33,198 bases of DNA from UBA826 sp045564655 (GCA_045564655.1 JBJLGX010000026.1:1-33198), one strand, 5' to 3'. Shown: positions 13,285 to 23,080, numbered from the stretch's first letter. Numbers and translations are program-made. Notes: generated from the letters alone by a model not told the origin.

Positions 13285-15722
13285 TAAACTGAGTACCTCT
13301 CAATTATATTTAATTTTTTATTTAATATCATCATGAGCTTAGCTTGAATATTATCTATTTCAAGCGTATCTAACGTTTTTGAATTTGATTGAAATATTAT
13401 CCTATAAGTTATCGATTTTTTGTCTTTAGGAATATCTTCACCAGTATAGTTATCAATTGGGTAAACACGGGAAACTAATTCGCTTTGCGCGATAATATTT
13501 TCTATAGTTTTTGATTCTATATTAGTGTCAATTAATAACGAAATGTCTCTTTTTGAATCAGGGAATTTGCTAATTTGTTTATATTTGATAGCGGCATCTG
13601 AATATATGCTTACTATAGTTGGTAGATGTAATTCAAATATGAATACAGGATGTTCTTTTTGTAATCCAAAATAACTTGATATTGAATCATCCAATTGTCC
13701 TATGATCCCAATATCTTTATTGGCACATGTTATCGTTGCATTTATGTGAGAATTTAAAATGAAATGGTTTCCAGTGGAATATGAAATACTTGGCATAATA
13801 GAATTTAAACTATTATCTATGATTCCCTTAAGATGATAGAAATCCAGAGCTGGATTGTCTGAATCCCATAAGTTTTCTTCAAATGAATTTCCAGTAATGA
13901 GTCCAACAATTGAATCTTCTTCAGTCGGTAAATCTCCAAAATGATAATTTTCATCAAATGAAAATATATGGCCAATTTCAAATATTTTAATTGGATTATT
14001 ATTGTTATTGCGCTGATTTGTAGCTAAAGTTTCTAGAAGGTTTGCTATTAAATTTGACCTAAGCCATCCTTTCGTTGAATCCATGGGGTTTAAAAGTTTT
14101 ATTATTTCTTTAGTAGAGTCAGTCTGTGTTTTTTTAAGAGAATCAATATTTGATACTGAATATGAAATCACTTCATTCATACCAGAATAGACCAAAGAAT
14201 CACGTATTTTTTCTCGGACACTAAATATTTTGTCTGGGATTATTGTTGGTAATTCAGAAGAAAGCCTTTTTACTGGTAAATTATCGTATCCGTATATGCG
14301 AGCAAATTCTTCGATTGCATCCTCTTCTATTTTTATATCTGATCGCCATAATGGAGGAGTAAGTTTTAAAAGTTCTTTTTTACTTGAACTCTCTTTTTGA
14401 AATCCTAATACTTTTAAAGTATTCCAGATTGTTTTTTTATTAAAATCAGTGCCTAGCATGGAATTCAAATTTTGAACGTTAAGTTTTATTTCTATGGCGG
14501 GAATTTTTTGTGGATATTCATCAATGATTCCCTTGTAAGCGTTTCCACCGCATATCGAAACCAATAATTCTGTCGCTCTTTTTAATGCCAATACACCTAT
14601 TTCGTGCCTTAATTCCCGTTCAAACCTATAAGAAGCTTCGGTAGTCAAGCCTATTTTCGTACGAGTAGACCTAATTAGAGATCCTGAAAAGTTTGCAGAT
14701 TCTAAAAATATTGTATCTGTTGAATCATCAATTTCTGTACTTTGACCACCCATTATTCCAGCTAATGCAATTGGGTTTGACCTGTCTGCTATAACAAGCA
14801 TCCCTTTTGTTAATTTGCGATCCATTCCATCTAAAGTTGTAATTTTTTCATTATCTTTAGATTCACGGATTATTATGTGATTGTCTTTTAGTTTTTTTCT
14901 GTCAAAAGCATGTAGTGGTTGTCCATATTCAAGCATTACATAATTTGTTATATCAACAACATTATTGATTGGCCTGACACCACATTTTTTTAATCTACTT
15001 TGCATCCACAAAGGAGAAGGTTCGATACGAATATTTTTAACTAATGTTGCAGAATACCTAATGCAGTGCATTGGGTTTTCTATCTCAACAGTCATCAAAT
15101 CCGATATTTCACTATCGTTTACTGGATAATTAGAATTTGGTATATTAACTGAAGTATTGGATATAGCTGCAATTTCTTGAGCAGTTCCTATTATAGATAA
15201 ACAATCAGGTCTATTTGGGGTAAGCTCAGTCTCTAGTATTGTATCTCCTAAAATATTCTTCAAAGGAGTTCCAGGAATTTTGTCACTAGGTAATTCTAAT
15301 ATACCTTCATGTTCCTCACTAATTCCTAATTCTAATTCAGAACATATCATGCCTTTTGATAAAAATCCCCTAATTTTTGCAGCCTTCAATTTCTCTGTTT
15401 TTTTTGTAACAGGGTTTTGTAATATGGCTCCTTCACGAGCAAATGCGATTTTCTGATTTGTTGATAAGTTAGTAGCGCCACAAACTACTTTAATTAACTC
15501 ATCTTTTCCCACGTGAACGGTCGCTAATCTTAATCTGTCTGCATTTGGATGCTTTTCAATAGAAATAATTTCACCAACTACGACAGTTTCATCATCCCAA
15601 TAGGCACCAATTTCGGTTATATTCCCAACTTCCGTACCTGCCATAGTCATTTTGTGAGACATTTCAGAAGTACTTTCTTCTATTTTTGTGTAATCATTAA
15701 GCCATGATAATGGAACTTTCAT
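13284..15722 (-). CDS. pheT: Phenylalanyl-tRNA synthetase beta subunit
   Basis: This is the large subunit of the (alpha-beta)2 enzyme charging tRNA-Phe; the beta subunit binds tRNA and edits mischarged Tyr-tRNA. At 812 residues it is full length: MKVPLSWLNDYTKI opening, the OB-fold tRNA-binding domain (about 40-150, VVGEIISIEKHPNADRL), the B3/B4 editing region (VVDITNYVMLEYGQPLHAFD), B5, the catalytic-like core, and the C-terminal ferredoxin-like anticodon-binding domain (SKFPDSKRDISLLI). It follows pheS after 14 bases and shares a TAATG junction with moeA. No leader or T-box is seen upstream of the pair. Confidence 0.97.
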   Translation of the reverse strand: MKVPLSWLNDYTKIEESTSEMSHKMTMAGTEVGNITEIGAYWDDETVVVGEIISIEKHPNADRLRLATVHVGKDELIKVVCGATNLSTNQKIAFAREGAILQNPVTKKTEKLKAAKIRGFLSKGMICSELELGISEEHEGILELPSDKIPGTPLKNILGDTILETELTPNRPDCLSIIGTAQEIAAISNTSVNIPNSNYPVNDSEISDLMTVEIENPMHCIRYSATLVKNIRIEPSPLWMQSRLKKCGVRPINNVVDITNYVMLEYGQPLHAFDRKKLKDNHIIIRESKDNEKITTLDGMDRKLTKGMLVIADRSNPIALAGIMGGQSTEIDDSTDTIFLESANFSGSLIRSTRTKIGLTTEASYRFERELRHEIGVLALKRATELLVSICGGNAYKGIIDEYPQKIPAIEIKLNVQNLNSMLGTDFNKKTIWNTLKVLGFQKESSSKKELLKLTPPLWRSDIKIEEDAIEEFARIYGYDNLPVKRLSSELPTIIPDKIFSVREKIRDSLVYSGMNEVISYSVSNIDSLKKTQTDSTKEIIKLLNPMDSTKGWLRSNLIANLLETLATNQRNNNNNPIKIFEIGHIFSFDENYHFGDLPTEEDSIVGLITGNSFEENLWDSDNPALDFYHLKGIIDNSLNSIMPSISYSTGNHFILNSHINATITCANKDIGIIGQLDDSISSYFGLQKEHPVFIFELHLPTIVSIYSDAAIKYKQISKFPDSKRDISLLIDTNIESKTIENIIAQSELVSRVYPIDNYTGEDIPKDKKSITYRIIFQSNSKTLDTLEIDNIQAKLMMILNKKLNIIERYSV

Positions 15723-15736
15723 TTCGTAATTTAACC

Positions 15737-16789
15737 TTAATAGTTGAATTGGTTTAAAAATCTTAAGTCATTAGAGTAAAAGTTTCTAATATCATCGATT
15801 CCATGTTTTAGCATTGCAATCCTCTCCGCACCCATACCAAATGCAAATCCAGAATATTTATTAGGGTCGTACCCAACACCTTTTAAAACTTCAGGGTGAA
15901 CCATTCCAGCTCCTAATATTTCTATCCAACCAGATTCTCCACACACGCGACATCCGGCCCCTTCGCATTTAAAACAGTCTATAGACATTTCAGCACCAGG
16001 TTCAACAAATGGGAAAAAGTCGCAACGGAATCGAGCTTTACGAGTTTTACCGAATATGCGTTGTGCAAATTCTTCTAGAGTACCTTTCAGGTTTGCGAAT
16101 GTTATGTTTTCATCTATTACTAAGCCTTCTATTTGGAAAAATTGCCATTCGTGTGTTGCATCTGTTGCTTCATAACGATAAGCCTTACCAGGCACTAAAA
16201 CTCTTATGGGAGGTTTGTGTTTTTCTAGTATTCTGATTTGCATAGGAGAAGTGTGGGTTCTTAACAATAATGGGGTTTCTCCTAAATCAGATAGCTTGTC
16301 AATCCATAAACTATTCCACATATCTCTAGCAGGATGATGTACGGGGATATTAAGTTTTTGGAAATTATAGGTGTCTTGTTCTACCTCTGGGCCATCTATT
16401 ATTTGGAATCCCATATTATAGAAAGCATCAGAAATTTCTCTTACAACTTTAGTAGTTGGATGGTAGGAACCTTTGGATAAATGCCTTGAAGGTAAAGTGA
16501 CATCGAAGTGATCTATCTTGTCTGACGTATTTAATGTATTTAATTTTTCAATTTTTGTGTCGAATAAATCCTGCAACATTTTTTTAGACTCATTAGCTTT
16601 AGAACCTGCATTGCCTCGTTCGTTAGGCGGCAAATTAGGGATTTCTTTTAATAATAGTGAGATTTTACCTCGCCTACCTAAAAAATATACACGCCAGTTT
16701 TCAAAAGCCTCTTCGTTTTTACACTTGTTTAGTAAATCGATAGCTTCAATATTTAATTTTTCTATTTGTATATCAAATTCTTCAGACAT
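15737..16789 (-). CDS. pheS: Phenylalanyl-tRNA synthetase alpha subunit
   Basis: This class II synthetase subunit carries the catalytic site. Of its 350 residues, an N-terminal coiled-coil arm (1-90) precedes the catalytic domain with motif 2 (GKAYRYEATDATHEWQFFQI) and motif 3 near the end (GFAFGMGAERIAML). A Cys4 insertion (CFKCEGAGCRVCGESGW) suggests a small zinc site, as in a subset of bacterial PheS proteins. It is the first gene of the pheS-pheT-moeA-unknown-ilvE unit. On the minus strand a TATAAA box ends about a dozen bases before the ATG and no Shine-Dalgarno is seen, so the 5' leader may be only a few bases long. Confidence 0.97.
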   Translation of the reverse strand: MSEEFDIQIEKLNIEAIDLLNKCKNEEAFENWRVYFLGRRGKISLLLKEIPNLPPNERGNAGSKANESKKMLQDLFDTKIEKLNTLNTSDKIDHFDVTLPSRHLSKGSYHPTTKVVREISDAFYNMGFQIIDGPEVEQDTYNFQKLNIPVHHPARDMWNSLWIDKLSDLGETPLLLRTHTSPMQIRILEKHKPPIRVLVPGKAYRYEATDATHEWQFFQIEGLVIDENITFANLKGTLEEFAQRIFGKTRKARFRCDFFPFVEPGAEMSIDCFKCEGAGCRVCGESGWIEILGAGMVHPEVLKGVGYDPNKYSGFAFGMGAERIAMLKHGIDDIRNFYSNDLRFLNQFNY

Positions 16790-16926
16790 AATAGTGTCAC
16801 TTTTATAATTCTGTATATTTTCTATTTTAAAATATATTTTACTGCTATTAGATTATTATATAAGGGTATATTATAAAGAAAAAAAAATTATATTGAATAG
16901 ATTAATTATTTTGTGAGGTTTCCATA
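16790..16926. promoter_or_regulatory. Divergent promoter region between pheS and the MscS channel gene
   Basis: 137 bases, over 80 percent A+T, with several -10-like hexamers on both strands. On the minus strand TATAAA lies just upstream of pheS; on the plus strand TATTAT and TATATT lie 50-70 bases upstream of the channel gene. GAGG at 16915-16918 is the channel gene's ribosome-binding site. No T-box, terminator or palindrome is recognisable. Confidence 0.45.
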
Positions 16927-18021
16927 TTGGATATAGCATTGTCTGAAGATATTTTAGTTCGGTCAATAGTGTCAGCTTCTATCATTACTGCATTTTCTGT
17001 TGTTGCTATTTTAATATGGCTTTTATTATCCTTCTTACACAAACGATCAGAGGTTTCCTTAATATCTATAGTGTTTAAAAATGTTAAAACTCCTCTAGCT
17101 TTGCTCATTGTATCGATAGGGTTATTACTTTCATATTATGTATTTTTCGTTGTAATACATAATTATTTTGGAGATATTTTAGATGACACTGATCATTTAG
17201 CTACAGACATATGGGTGGTTGTAGCTATAACTTTGGTGACAATTATGATTGCGCATCTAGCGGATCAAATACTTGAATGGTACATACGTACTGTTTCTCG
17301 AAAGACCAATACTAAAGTGGACGACAATCTTCTGCCTCCTATAAAACGAATTGCCCCGACTCTGATTTATGTGATAGGTGTCTTAGTAGCTATTGATAGT
17401 TTAGGTGTTTCAGTGAGTCCAATCTTAGCAGGATTTGGAATTGGCGGATTGGCTGTAGCTTTAGCTGTTCAACCTACATTAAGTAATTTTTTTGCTGGAA
17501 CTTATGTTGTTACTGAAGGTGAATTGAAAGAAGGAGATTTTATTGAGTTAGATGGTGGCCCATCTGGGTATGTAGAAAATGTTGGATGGCGAAGTACAAA
17601 AATAAGAAGCATATATAATAATTTGGTCATTATTCCAAATGCTAAGATGGCGGAAAGTATTGTGACTAATTATTTTAGTCCAACTCCTGCTATTAATGTT
17701 TTTGTAACATGTGGAGTAAGTTACGAATCTGATTTAGAAATGGTTGAAAAATACGCCATAGAAGAAGCTAATTTATTAATAGATTCTTCTAATGAAGTTA
17801 TAAAAGATCAGGAACCATTTTTCGTGTTTAATAACTTCGGTGACTCAAATGTAGATTTTAGTTTATGGATTCAAGCGATAGATAGACGCAGTAGCTTTAA
17901 GCTTAAAAACCAGTTAATAAAAAATATTCATAAAAGATTTAACGCTGAAGGCATTGAAATAAATTATCCTGTAAGGAAATTAATTTTAGACAAATCAGAT
18001 GATATCGAGGACATTACTTAA
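16927..18021 (+). CDS. mscS: MscS-family mechanosensitive channel
   Basis: This small-conductance mechanosensitive channel of the inner membrane protects against osmotic downshock. Its 364 residues hold four predicted helices (about 10-35, 57-78, 95-115 and 148-165), then the pore-lining TM3 with the family's Gly/Ala pattern (GFGIGGLAVALAVQPTLSNF). The beta domain follows (EGDFIELDGGPSGYVENVGW, RSIYNNLVIIPNAKMAESIV), then the alpha-beta C-terminal domain ending in GIEINYPVRKL. The start is TTG at 16927, supported by GAGG eight bases upstream and by the absence of an earlier in-frame ATG. The 3' end overlaps the convergent glycosylase gene by 8 bases. Confidence 0.92.
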   Translation: MDIALSEDILVRSIVSASIITAFSVVAILIWLLLSFLHKRSEVSLISIVFKNVKTPLALLIVSIGLLLSYYVFFVVIHNYFGDILDDTDHLATDIWVVVAITLVTIMIAHLADQILEWYIRTVSRKTNTKVDDNLLPPIKRIAPTLIYVIGVLVAIDSLGVSVSPILAGFGIGGLAVALAVQPTLSNFFAGTYVVTEGELKEGDFIELDGGPSGYVENVGWRSTKIRSIYNNLVIIPNAKMAESIVTNYFSPTPAINVFVTCGVSYESDLEMVEKYAIEEANLLIDSSNEVIKDQEPFFVFNNFGDSNVDFSLWIQAIDRRSSFKLKNQLIKNIHKRFNAEGIEINYPVRKLILDKSDDIEDIT

Positions 18022-18904
18022 TAGACTTATCGAATAGCCGTCTATTGTGGAATAAATATTGATTCGCATACCCAGAGTATTGACCGAATTTTTCTTGTGC
18101 CCAATTTCGTATCTTGGTATCGGGAATTGAGAGGCTGTCACCTATATATATTTCTCTTAAAACCCTTTTGATCCATACATCCACAGGAAAAGCTTCAAGT
18201 TTATTTAATGAAAATAAAAGTATACAGTTAGCTACCTTGTCTCCAACTCCAGGTATATTCGTTAATTGTTCTAATGATTCTTGATAATTTTTGTCAACCA
18301 AATCATTAATATTTATCATATTAGATACATCTAATTCGGCTGCTGCTGAAACATATTTTGCTCTAAAACCTAATCCTATTTCACGTAGAGATTGCTCACC
18401 AGCAAAGTGTAATTCAGCTGAAGAAGGAAATAAATGAAATATCCCAAACTCATCTTGTACTTTTTGTCCAAAATTCACTGACATTGCATTTACCAGTTGA
18501 CGTATTCTGGGAATATTATTATTTGATGAACATATGAATGTTATTAAAGTTTCCCAAGGATTCTGATTTAACAAATGTAATCCTGAATACGTTTCTATTG
18601 CGCTAGATATGTATTTGTCATTTGATATTTGCGAATATATTTTTTCCATGTCGTCATTTAATCTTAAGTATGAAATGACATCATTGATTTGTGATTTACT
18701 ATAAATTTCGCTAGTCCGCAGATGTATCTTATTTTTAGATTGCTGAATTCGGATCCTGTGATTATTAATAATTCCCTGATGCCAAACTTTGTTTGAATCT
18801 TTGATGTTTATTGATTCCCACCTAAATGCCTGACCGCTGTATAGGGTTTCTTTTAAGTTGTAAGGTTGATTTAAATCAATAGAGTAATTATTTACGTTAG
18901 CCAT
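18014..18904 (-). CDS. ogg: 8-oxoguanine DNA glycosylase, OGG1-like
   Basis: This base excision repair enzyme is of the helix-hairpin-helix GPD superfamily, OGG1 branch, removing 8-oxoguanine opposite C with lyase activity. The 296-residue protein has the OGG N-terminal domain (NLKETLYSGQAFRWE, 16-30), the segment PWETLITFICSSNNNIPRI, and the HhH motif with the catalytic lysine (IPGVGDKVANC, Lys223) followed by the aspartate in AFPVDVW (Asp242). The start overlaps the end of the upstream DinG-like gene by 13 bases, so the two are probably co-expressed, pairing a repair glycosylase with a repair helicase. It has no iron-sulfur cysteines, as is normal for this branch. Confidence 0.92.
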   Translation of the reverse strand: MANVNNYSIDLNQPYNLKETLYSGQAFRWESINIKDSNKVWHQGIINNHRIRIQQSKNKIHLRTSEIYSKSQINDVISYLRLNDDMEKIYSQISNDKYISSAIETYSGLHLLNQNPWETLITFICSSNNNIPRIRQLVNAMSVNFGQKVQDEFGIFHLFPSSAELHFAGEQSLREIGLGFRAKYVSAAAELDVSNMININDLVDKNYQESLEQLTNIPGVGDKVANCILLFSLNKLEAFPVDVWIKRVLREIYIGDSLSIPDTKIRNWAQEKFGQYSGYANQYLFHNRRLFDKSIK

Positions 18905-21594
18905 TTTTTTATTGTTCTACTTAATTTAGAGTTTGCGTATTCCTCTTGGCACATTTGGGGTAATGCTTTAATAAAAACTTGCCCATATTTTTTTGATTTC
19001 ACACGATTGTCGAGTAGGATAAAAATTCCTTTATCTTTATTTGATCGTATTAGCCGGCCAAATCCTTGTTTGAACTTTAATATTGCATTTGGAACTGCAA
19101 ATTCGATAAAAGGATTGTCATACTTTTCTGACCTTGCCTCATAAATCGGGTCTGTTGGTACCCCAAAAGGTAACCGTGCCATTATCAATACTTGTAAAGC
19201 ATTTCCGCGTAGGTCAATACCTTCCCACATACTAGATGTCCCCAATAGCAAAGTGCGAGAGTTTTTACGCAAATGATTTACTAATTGTTGAGGACTTCCA
19301 GAAACACCTTGAGCTAATATATCAATCTTATGTTTTCTTAAAGAGCCTTCTAATTTCTCATATACGCTTTGTATAGAAGAATATGAGGTAAATAAGGCTA
19401 ATGTCCTGCCCTCAGCTCCGATAGAAGCCATTTCAATGGATTTGCATACATACTCTAAGTAGCCTTCATCTCTTGGGTCAGGTATGTACTCTGGGGTTAG
19501 CATGAGAGTTGATGTCTCATATTTAAAAGGTGAGAGATATATATATGAACTATCAAATTCTAACCCTAGACGAGCTTTTATGTGATCAAAAGATTCATTT
19601 ATTGCTAATGTCGCACTAGTCAAAATCACAGAGTTTTTTTCAGAGAATAAATTCATATTTAATATATGATCAACCTCGATCGGAGCCATTGAGAAGGAAA
19701 GTTTAGTAGACTTTAGATCTCGTTCAAGCCAGTACACTGAATTTGAATTTGGTTCAAAAATAAATTCGTTTAAATTTTCAGAAATAGCATAATAATCGGA
19801 TTTCAATGAATTTAAATCGTTATAGAAATTCATTAAAATACTTTGATTGGTTTTTGATTCAAGCATTCTAGATATTTGAGATATTAAATTTGTGAGTGTA
19901 TTAAATTGAAGGAGCACATTTTCTGTTATTTCTTCGATTTGACTCCAATTCTGATTACGGATCAGTTCGGTAATGCGTATTTGCCTAGGTTTTATAGCAT
20001 TATCATCGGTATTTTCTTCAGATATTCTAAAATTGAATAATTCTCTGGAACTTTTTTTTATCTGATTAACAGTTGACTTAATTTCAGTTAAAGTTGAATC
20101 TAATAATTGCGATTCACTATTTTTTACAATAGTTCGAAGTATTTTTATGCTGTTTTCTATAGAAGAATCTGAGGCATCTGTTTTTTCTAAGATTTCATTT
20201 ATTGAAGATGTACTTATTTCAAACCCTAAACTTTTTGTTGCCTGTTCTTCTAAATGATGTGCCTCATCTATTATTAAATTGTCATAAGTTGGTAAAGTTG
20301 AGCCTTCAGAATTAATGTCTGCCATTAAGAGAGAATGGTTAGTGATGATTATTTTAGATTTATTTGCTAGCTCTTTTGCTTTTTTAAAAAAACATTTTTC
20401 ATTAGGTAGTCGACATATTGCTGACCCTTCTTCTGATATTTGTTCCCATAGTATCTTTTGACTTATATCATTAAAACTTAATTCGGACTTATCGCCTGTC
20501 TCTGTTTTTTCTACCCAAATTAATAGTTTTAGTAAAAAAAAGCATTCCTCTTTTGTGAACATTTCTCTTTGTAGCATATTTTGTAATCTGCGTATGCATA
20601 AGTAATTAGATTTCCCTTTTAATATAGAAAATCTAGGGATATCTTGTTGAGTTACACCAGAAGCTTGTAAACACTGAATCGTTAAAGGAATATCGTCTTT
20701 TAGTAGTTGTTCTTGAAGATTTATAGTATTTGTAGATATTACGGTTGTTGAATTTGTTTTTATAGAATTTAAAAATGCTGGAATAAGGTAAGCAATTGAT
20801 TTCCCTGTACCCGTTCCAGCTTCGATAATTAAATTCTCAGATTTAATTAAGGAATTCAAAATATTTTCAGACATATTTATCTGCTCAGGTCGAGCTTCGT
20901 AATCAAGTATATTGTTGGATAAATGACCGTTAGGGCTAAATATGGATGTGATTTTTTCAGTTATGTTAATTTTAGTAGATTCTATTTGGAAATCTTCTTC
21001 TAACATAAATGTTTGAGAATCAAGTTGATGATTATCATTTAGTAACCCATCATCTTTTTCCAACATCAATGATGTAACTAATGATTGGAGGGGGATATTT
21101 GATTTTTTTGTCACATCAAGTATGTTTTTTAGTGTTTCAGTATTAACATTCAATAGAGATTCTATCAATGAAGTAGCTAAATCAATGACTTGAGTTGGAG
21201 TCTCAGGTTTTGAGTTTGAAGGATATTCTATTGAATTAGGATTAATAAAATCTATTAATTCTTGTAACTCAATAGATTTATTCTTTTCTATTATCTTTTT
21301 AATTTGATTTGGATAGCTAATCGAGTCCATATCTATGAGTGATATGTGAAATGTGTTTTTGCAATAATTATCAATTTCTAAATTATTTGTGTTTAATTTA
21401 GATGGAACCAAAAATGGAGGTTCAATATTATTTTTTGATATTAAGTTAGATTCTAGCTTTTGAATGGTAAATTTATATATTGCCAATTCTGAATTTTTGT
21501 CTGGTATATCTACCGACTTTAAAGGCATTATTATCGAAAAAACTATATTTGATAATTTGGTTGGTAAATCAATTTGTGTCATATCTAATTTCAT
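18892..21594 (-). CDS. dinG: DinG-like superfamily 2 helicase with eroded N-terminal domain
   Basis: A DNA helicase of the XPD/DinG group, 900 residues. From about residue 230 the helicase is complete: Walker A EAGTGTGKS (258-266), DEAH box (443-446), SSMWEGIDLRG, and motif VI KFKQGFGRLIRS. Of the four iron-sulfur cysteines of E. coli DinG, three have equivalents (Cys333, Cys394, Cys401); the second is absent. In many Gram-positive and Chloroflexota proteins of this type a DEDDh exonuclease domain comes first. Here residues 1-230 are Asn/Ile/Leu-rich, lack the acidic catalytic motifs, and keep only a faint resemblance at the end of that domain (106-175). No Shine-Dalgarno precedes the ATG. 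An alternative ATG four codons in is possible. Confidence 0.88.
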   Translation of the reverse strand: MKLDMTQIDLPTKLSNIVFSIIMPLKSVDIPDKNSELAIYKFTIQKLESNLISKNNIEPPFLVPSKLNTNNLEIDNYCKNTFHISLIDMDSISYPNQIKKIIEKNKSIELQELIDFINPNSIEYPSNSKPETPTQVIDLATSLIESLLNVNTETLKNILDVTKKSNIPLQSLVTSLMLEKDDGLLNDNHQLDSQTFMLEEDFQIESTKINITEKITSIFSPNGHLSNNILDYEARPEQINMSENILNSLIKSENLIIEAGTGTGKSIAYLIPAFLNSIKTNSTTVISTNTINLQEQLLKDDIPLTIQCLQASGVTQQDIPRFSILKGKSNYLCIRRLQNMLQREMFTKEECFFLLKLLIWVEKTETGDKSELSFNDISQKILWEQISEEGSAICRLPNEKCFFKKAKELANKSKIIITNHSLLMADINSEGSTLPTYDNLIIDEAHHLEEQATKSLGFEISTSSINEILEKTDASDSSIENSIKILRTIVKNSESQLLDSTLTEIKSTVNQIKKSSRELFNFRISEENTDDNAIKPRQIRITELIRNQNWSQIEEITENVLLQFNTLTNLISQISRMLESKTNQSILMNFYNDLNSLKSDYYAISENLNEFIFEPNSNSVYWLERDLKSTKLSFSMAPIEVDHILNMNLFSEKNSVILTSATLAINESFDHIKARLGLEFDSSYIYLSPFKYETSTLMLTPEYIPDPRDEGYLEYVCKSIEMASIGAEGRTLALFTSYSSIQSVYEKLEGSLRKHKIDILAQGVSGSPQQLVNHLRKNSRTLLLGTSSMWEGIDLRGNALQVLIMARLPFGVPTDPIYEARSEKYDNPFIEFAVPNAILKFKQGFGRLIRSNKDKGIFILLDNRVKSKKYGQVFIKALPQMCQEEYANSKLSRTIKKWLT

Positions 21595-21697
21595 GAGTAT
21601 AGCATCGTTTTTTGTGGATTGATTATTCTTAAAGGTATATTTGCACTAGAAAATGTGAATGAATCATGGGAATATAATCTTGGAGGATTTCTTTATT

Positions 21698-23080
21698 ATG
21701 AAATCAGATAATAAAAAAAATAAAATAAAGTCTTTATCACCTAACGTTGGAGACTTCACAGTTTCTTTAAAATATGACAGAAGATTGTACAAACAAGATA
21801 TTCTTGGGTCTAAAGCTCATATTAGTATGCTTGCAAAGCAAAATATAGTAGATGCTCAAGATGCTTTAATAATATCTAAAGCTCTTGATGATATTTTGCA
21901 TGAAATTGAGAATGATGAATTCCCTTGGGATACATCTCTTGAAGACATACACATGAATATTGAATCTAGACTATTCGAGAAAATAGGTAATATTGCAGGA
22001 AAATTACATACTGCTCGTTCGAGAAATGACCAAATTGCTCTTGATATTAGAATGTACCTAATGCAGGCTACAAAAATCACTATCTCTAAATTACATTCTC
22101 TCTGTTCAGTTTTATTAGATTTAGCTAAAAATAATGTGGATCAAATAATTCCTGGATATACACATATGCAAAGAGCTCAACCTGTTTTGTTTTCACATCA
22201 TGTTATGGCATATTTTGAAATGTTTTTCAGAGACATAAAAAGATTTGAATCTGTTTATGAATCATCTGATGTTATGCCATTAGGTAGTGGTGCATTAGCG
22301 GGAGTAACATATCCGATTGATAGAAACTACGTTGCAAAAGAACTTGGATTTTCGAGGATTTCATCTAATAGTATGGATGCTGTTTCTGATAGGGATTTCA
22401 TTATTGAATACATGTCAGCTGCATCCATTGCAATAATGCATATATCTAGACTGTCAGAAGAAATAATCATTTGGAATTCAGAAGAATTTTCACTTATTGA
22501 AATTTCTAATGATTACACTACAGGTAGTAGTATGATGCCCCAGAAAAGAAATCCAGATTTTGCTGAACTGTCTAGAGGTAAATCAGGCAGAATATACGGT
22601 AATTTGCTATCGCTTTTAACTATGATGAATTCTTTACCTATGACATATAATCGCGATATGCAAGAAGACAAAGAAGGTTTTTTTGACACATACGACACTT
22701 TGACCTCTGTTCTAAGTATATTTTCCTCTATGTTGGATGGATTAAAAATAGATGCTTCTAATATGAATGTTTCTATGGATAACGGTATGTTGTTAGCAAC
22801 AGATGTAGCAGACTATTTAGTCTCAAAAGGATTAACATTCAGAGATTCCTATTCAATTGTTTCTGAATTGTCTGATTATGTATATTCATCTAAAAAAAGT
22901 TTTTCTGAGCTAACTTTATCTGAATTTAAGACATTTTCAGATTTATTTGATAAAGACGTAAAAGAAATAACTCCAAAATCGTCAGTAAAATCAAGAAATG
23001 TTCCAGGAGGGACATCACCTAGAATGGTTTCCTCAGCAATAGATAATGCAAAAATAAGATTGAATGAGATTTCTATTTAA
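21698..23080 (+). CDS. argH: Argininosuccinate lyase
   Basis: ArgH cleaves argininosuccinate to arginine and fumarate, the last step of arginine synthesis. The start is taken at the ATG at 21698 because GGAGG lies 11 bases upstream; an in-frame ATG at 21659 would put that site inside the gene. The resulting 460 residues are the normal length. Motifs seen are DRRLYKQDILGSKAH, HTARSRNDQIALDIR (catalytic region), GYTHMQRAQPV, and the superfamily signature GSSMMPQKRNPD. The N-terminal GGRF element found in most ArgH proteins is not evident. It is the first gene of argH-rpe-tsaD, and TTGTGG-18-TATATT (21612-21641) is a possible promoter. Confidence 0.93.
   Translation: MKSDNKKNKIKSLSPNVGDFTVSLKYDRRLYKQDILGSKAHISMLAKQNIVDAQDALIISKALDDILHEIENDEFPWDTSLEDIHMNIESRLFEKIGNIAGKLHTARSRNDQIALDIRMYLMQATKITISKLHSLCSVLLDLAKNNVDQIIPGYTHMQRAQPVLFSHHVMAYFEMFFRDIKRFESVYESSDVMPLGSGALAGVTYPIDRNYVAKELGFSRISSNSMDAVSDRDFIIEYMSAASIAIMHISRLSEEIIIWNSEEFSLIEISNDYTTGSSMMPQKRNPDFAELSRGKSGRIYGNLLSLLTMMNSLPMTYNRDMQEDKEGFFDTYDTLTSVLSIFSSMLDGLKIDASNMNVSMDNGMLLATDVADYLVSKGLTFRDSYSIVSELSDYVYSSKKSFSELTLSEFKTFSDLFDKDVKEITPKSSVKSRNVPGGTSPRMVSSAIDNAKIRLNEISI

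Noticed and set aside
16790..16926. Possible T-box or attenuator before pheS
   Set aside because: No specifier hairpin, T-box sequence or terminator is present, and the gap is only 137 bases.
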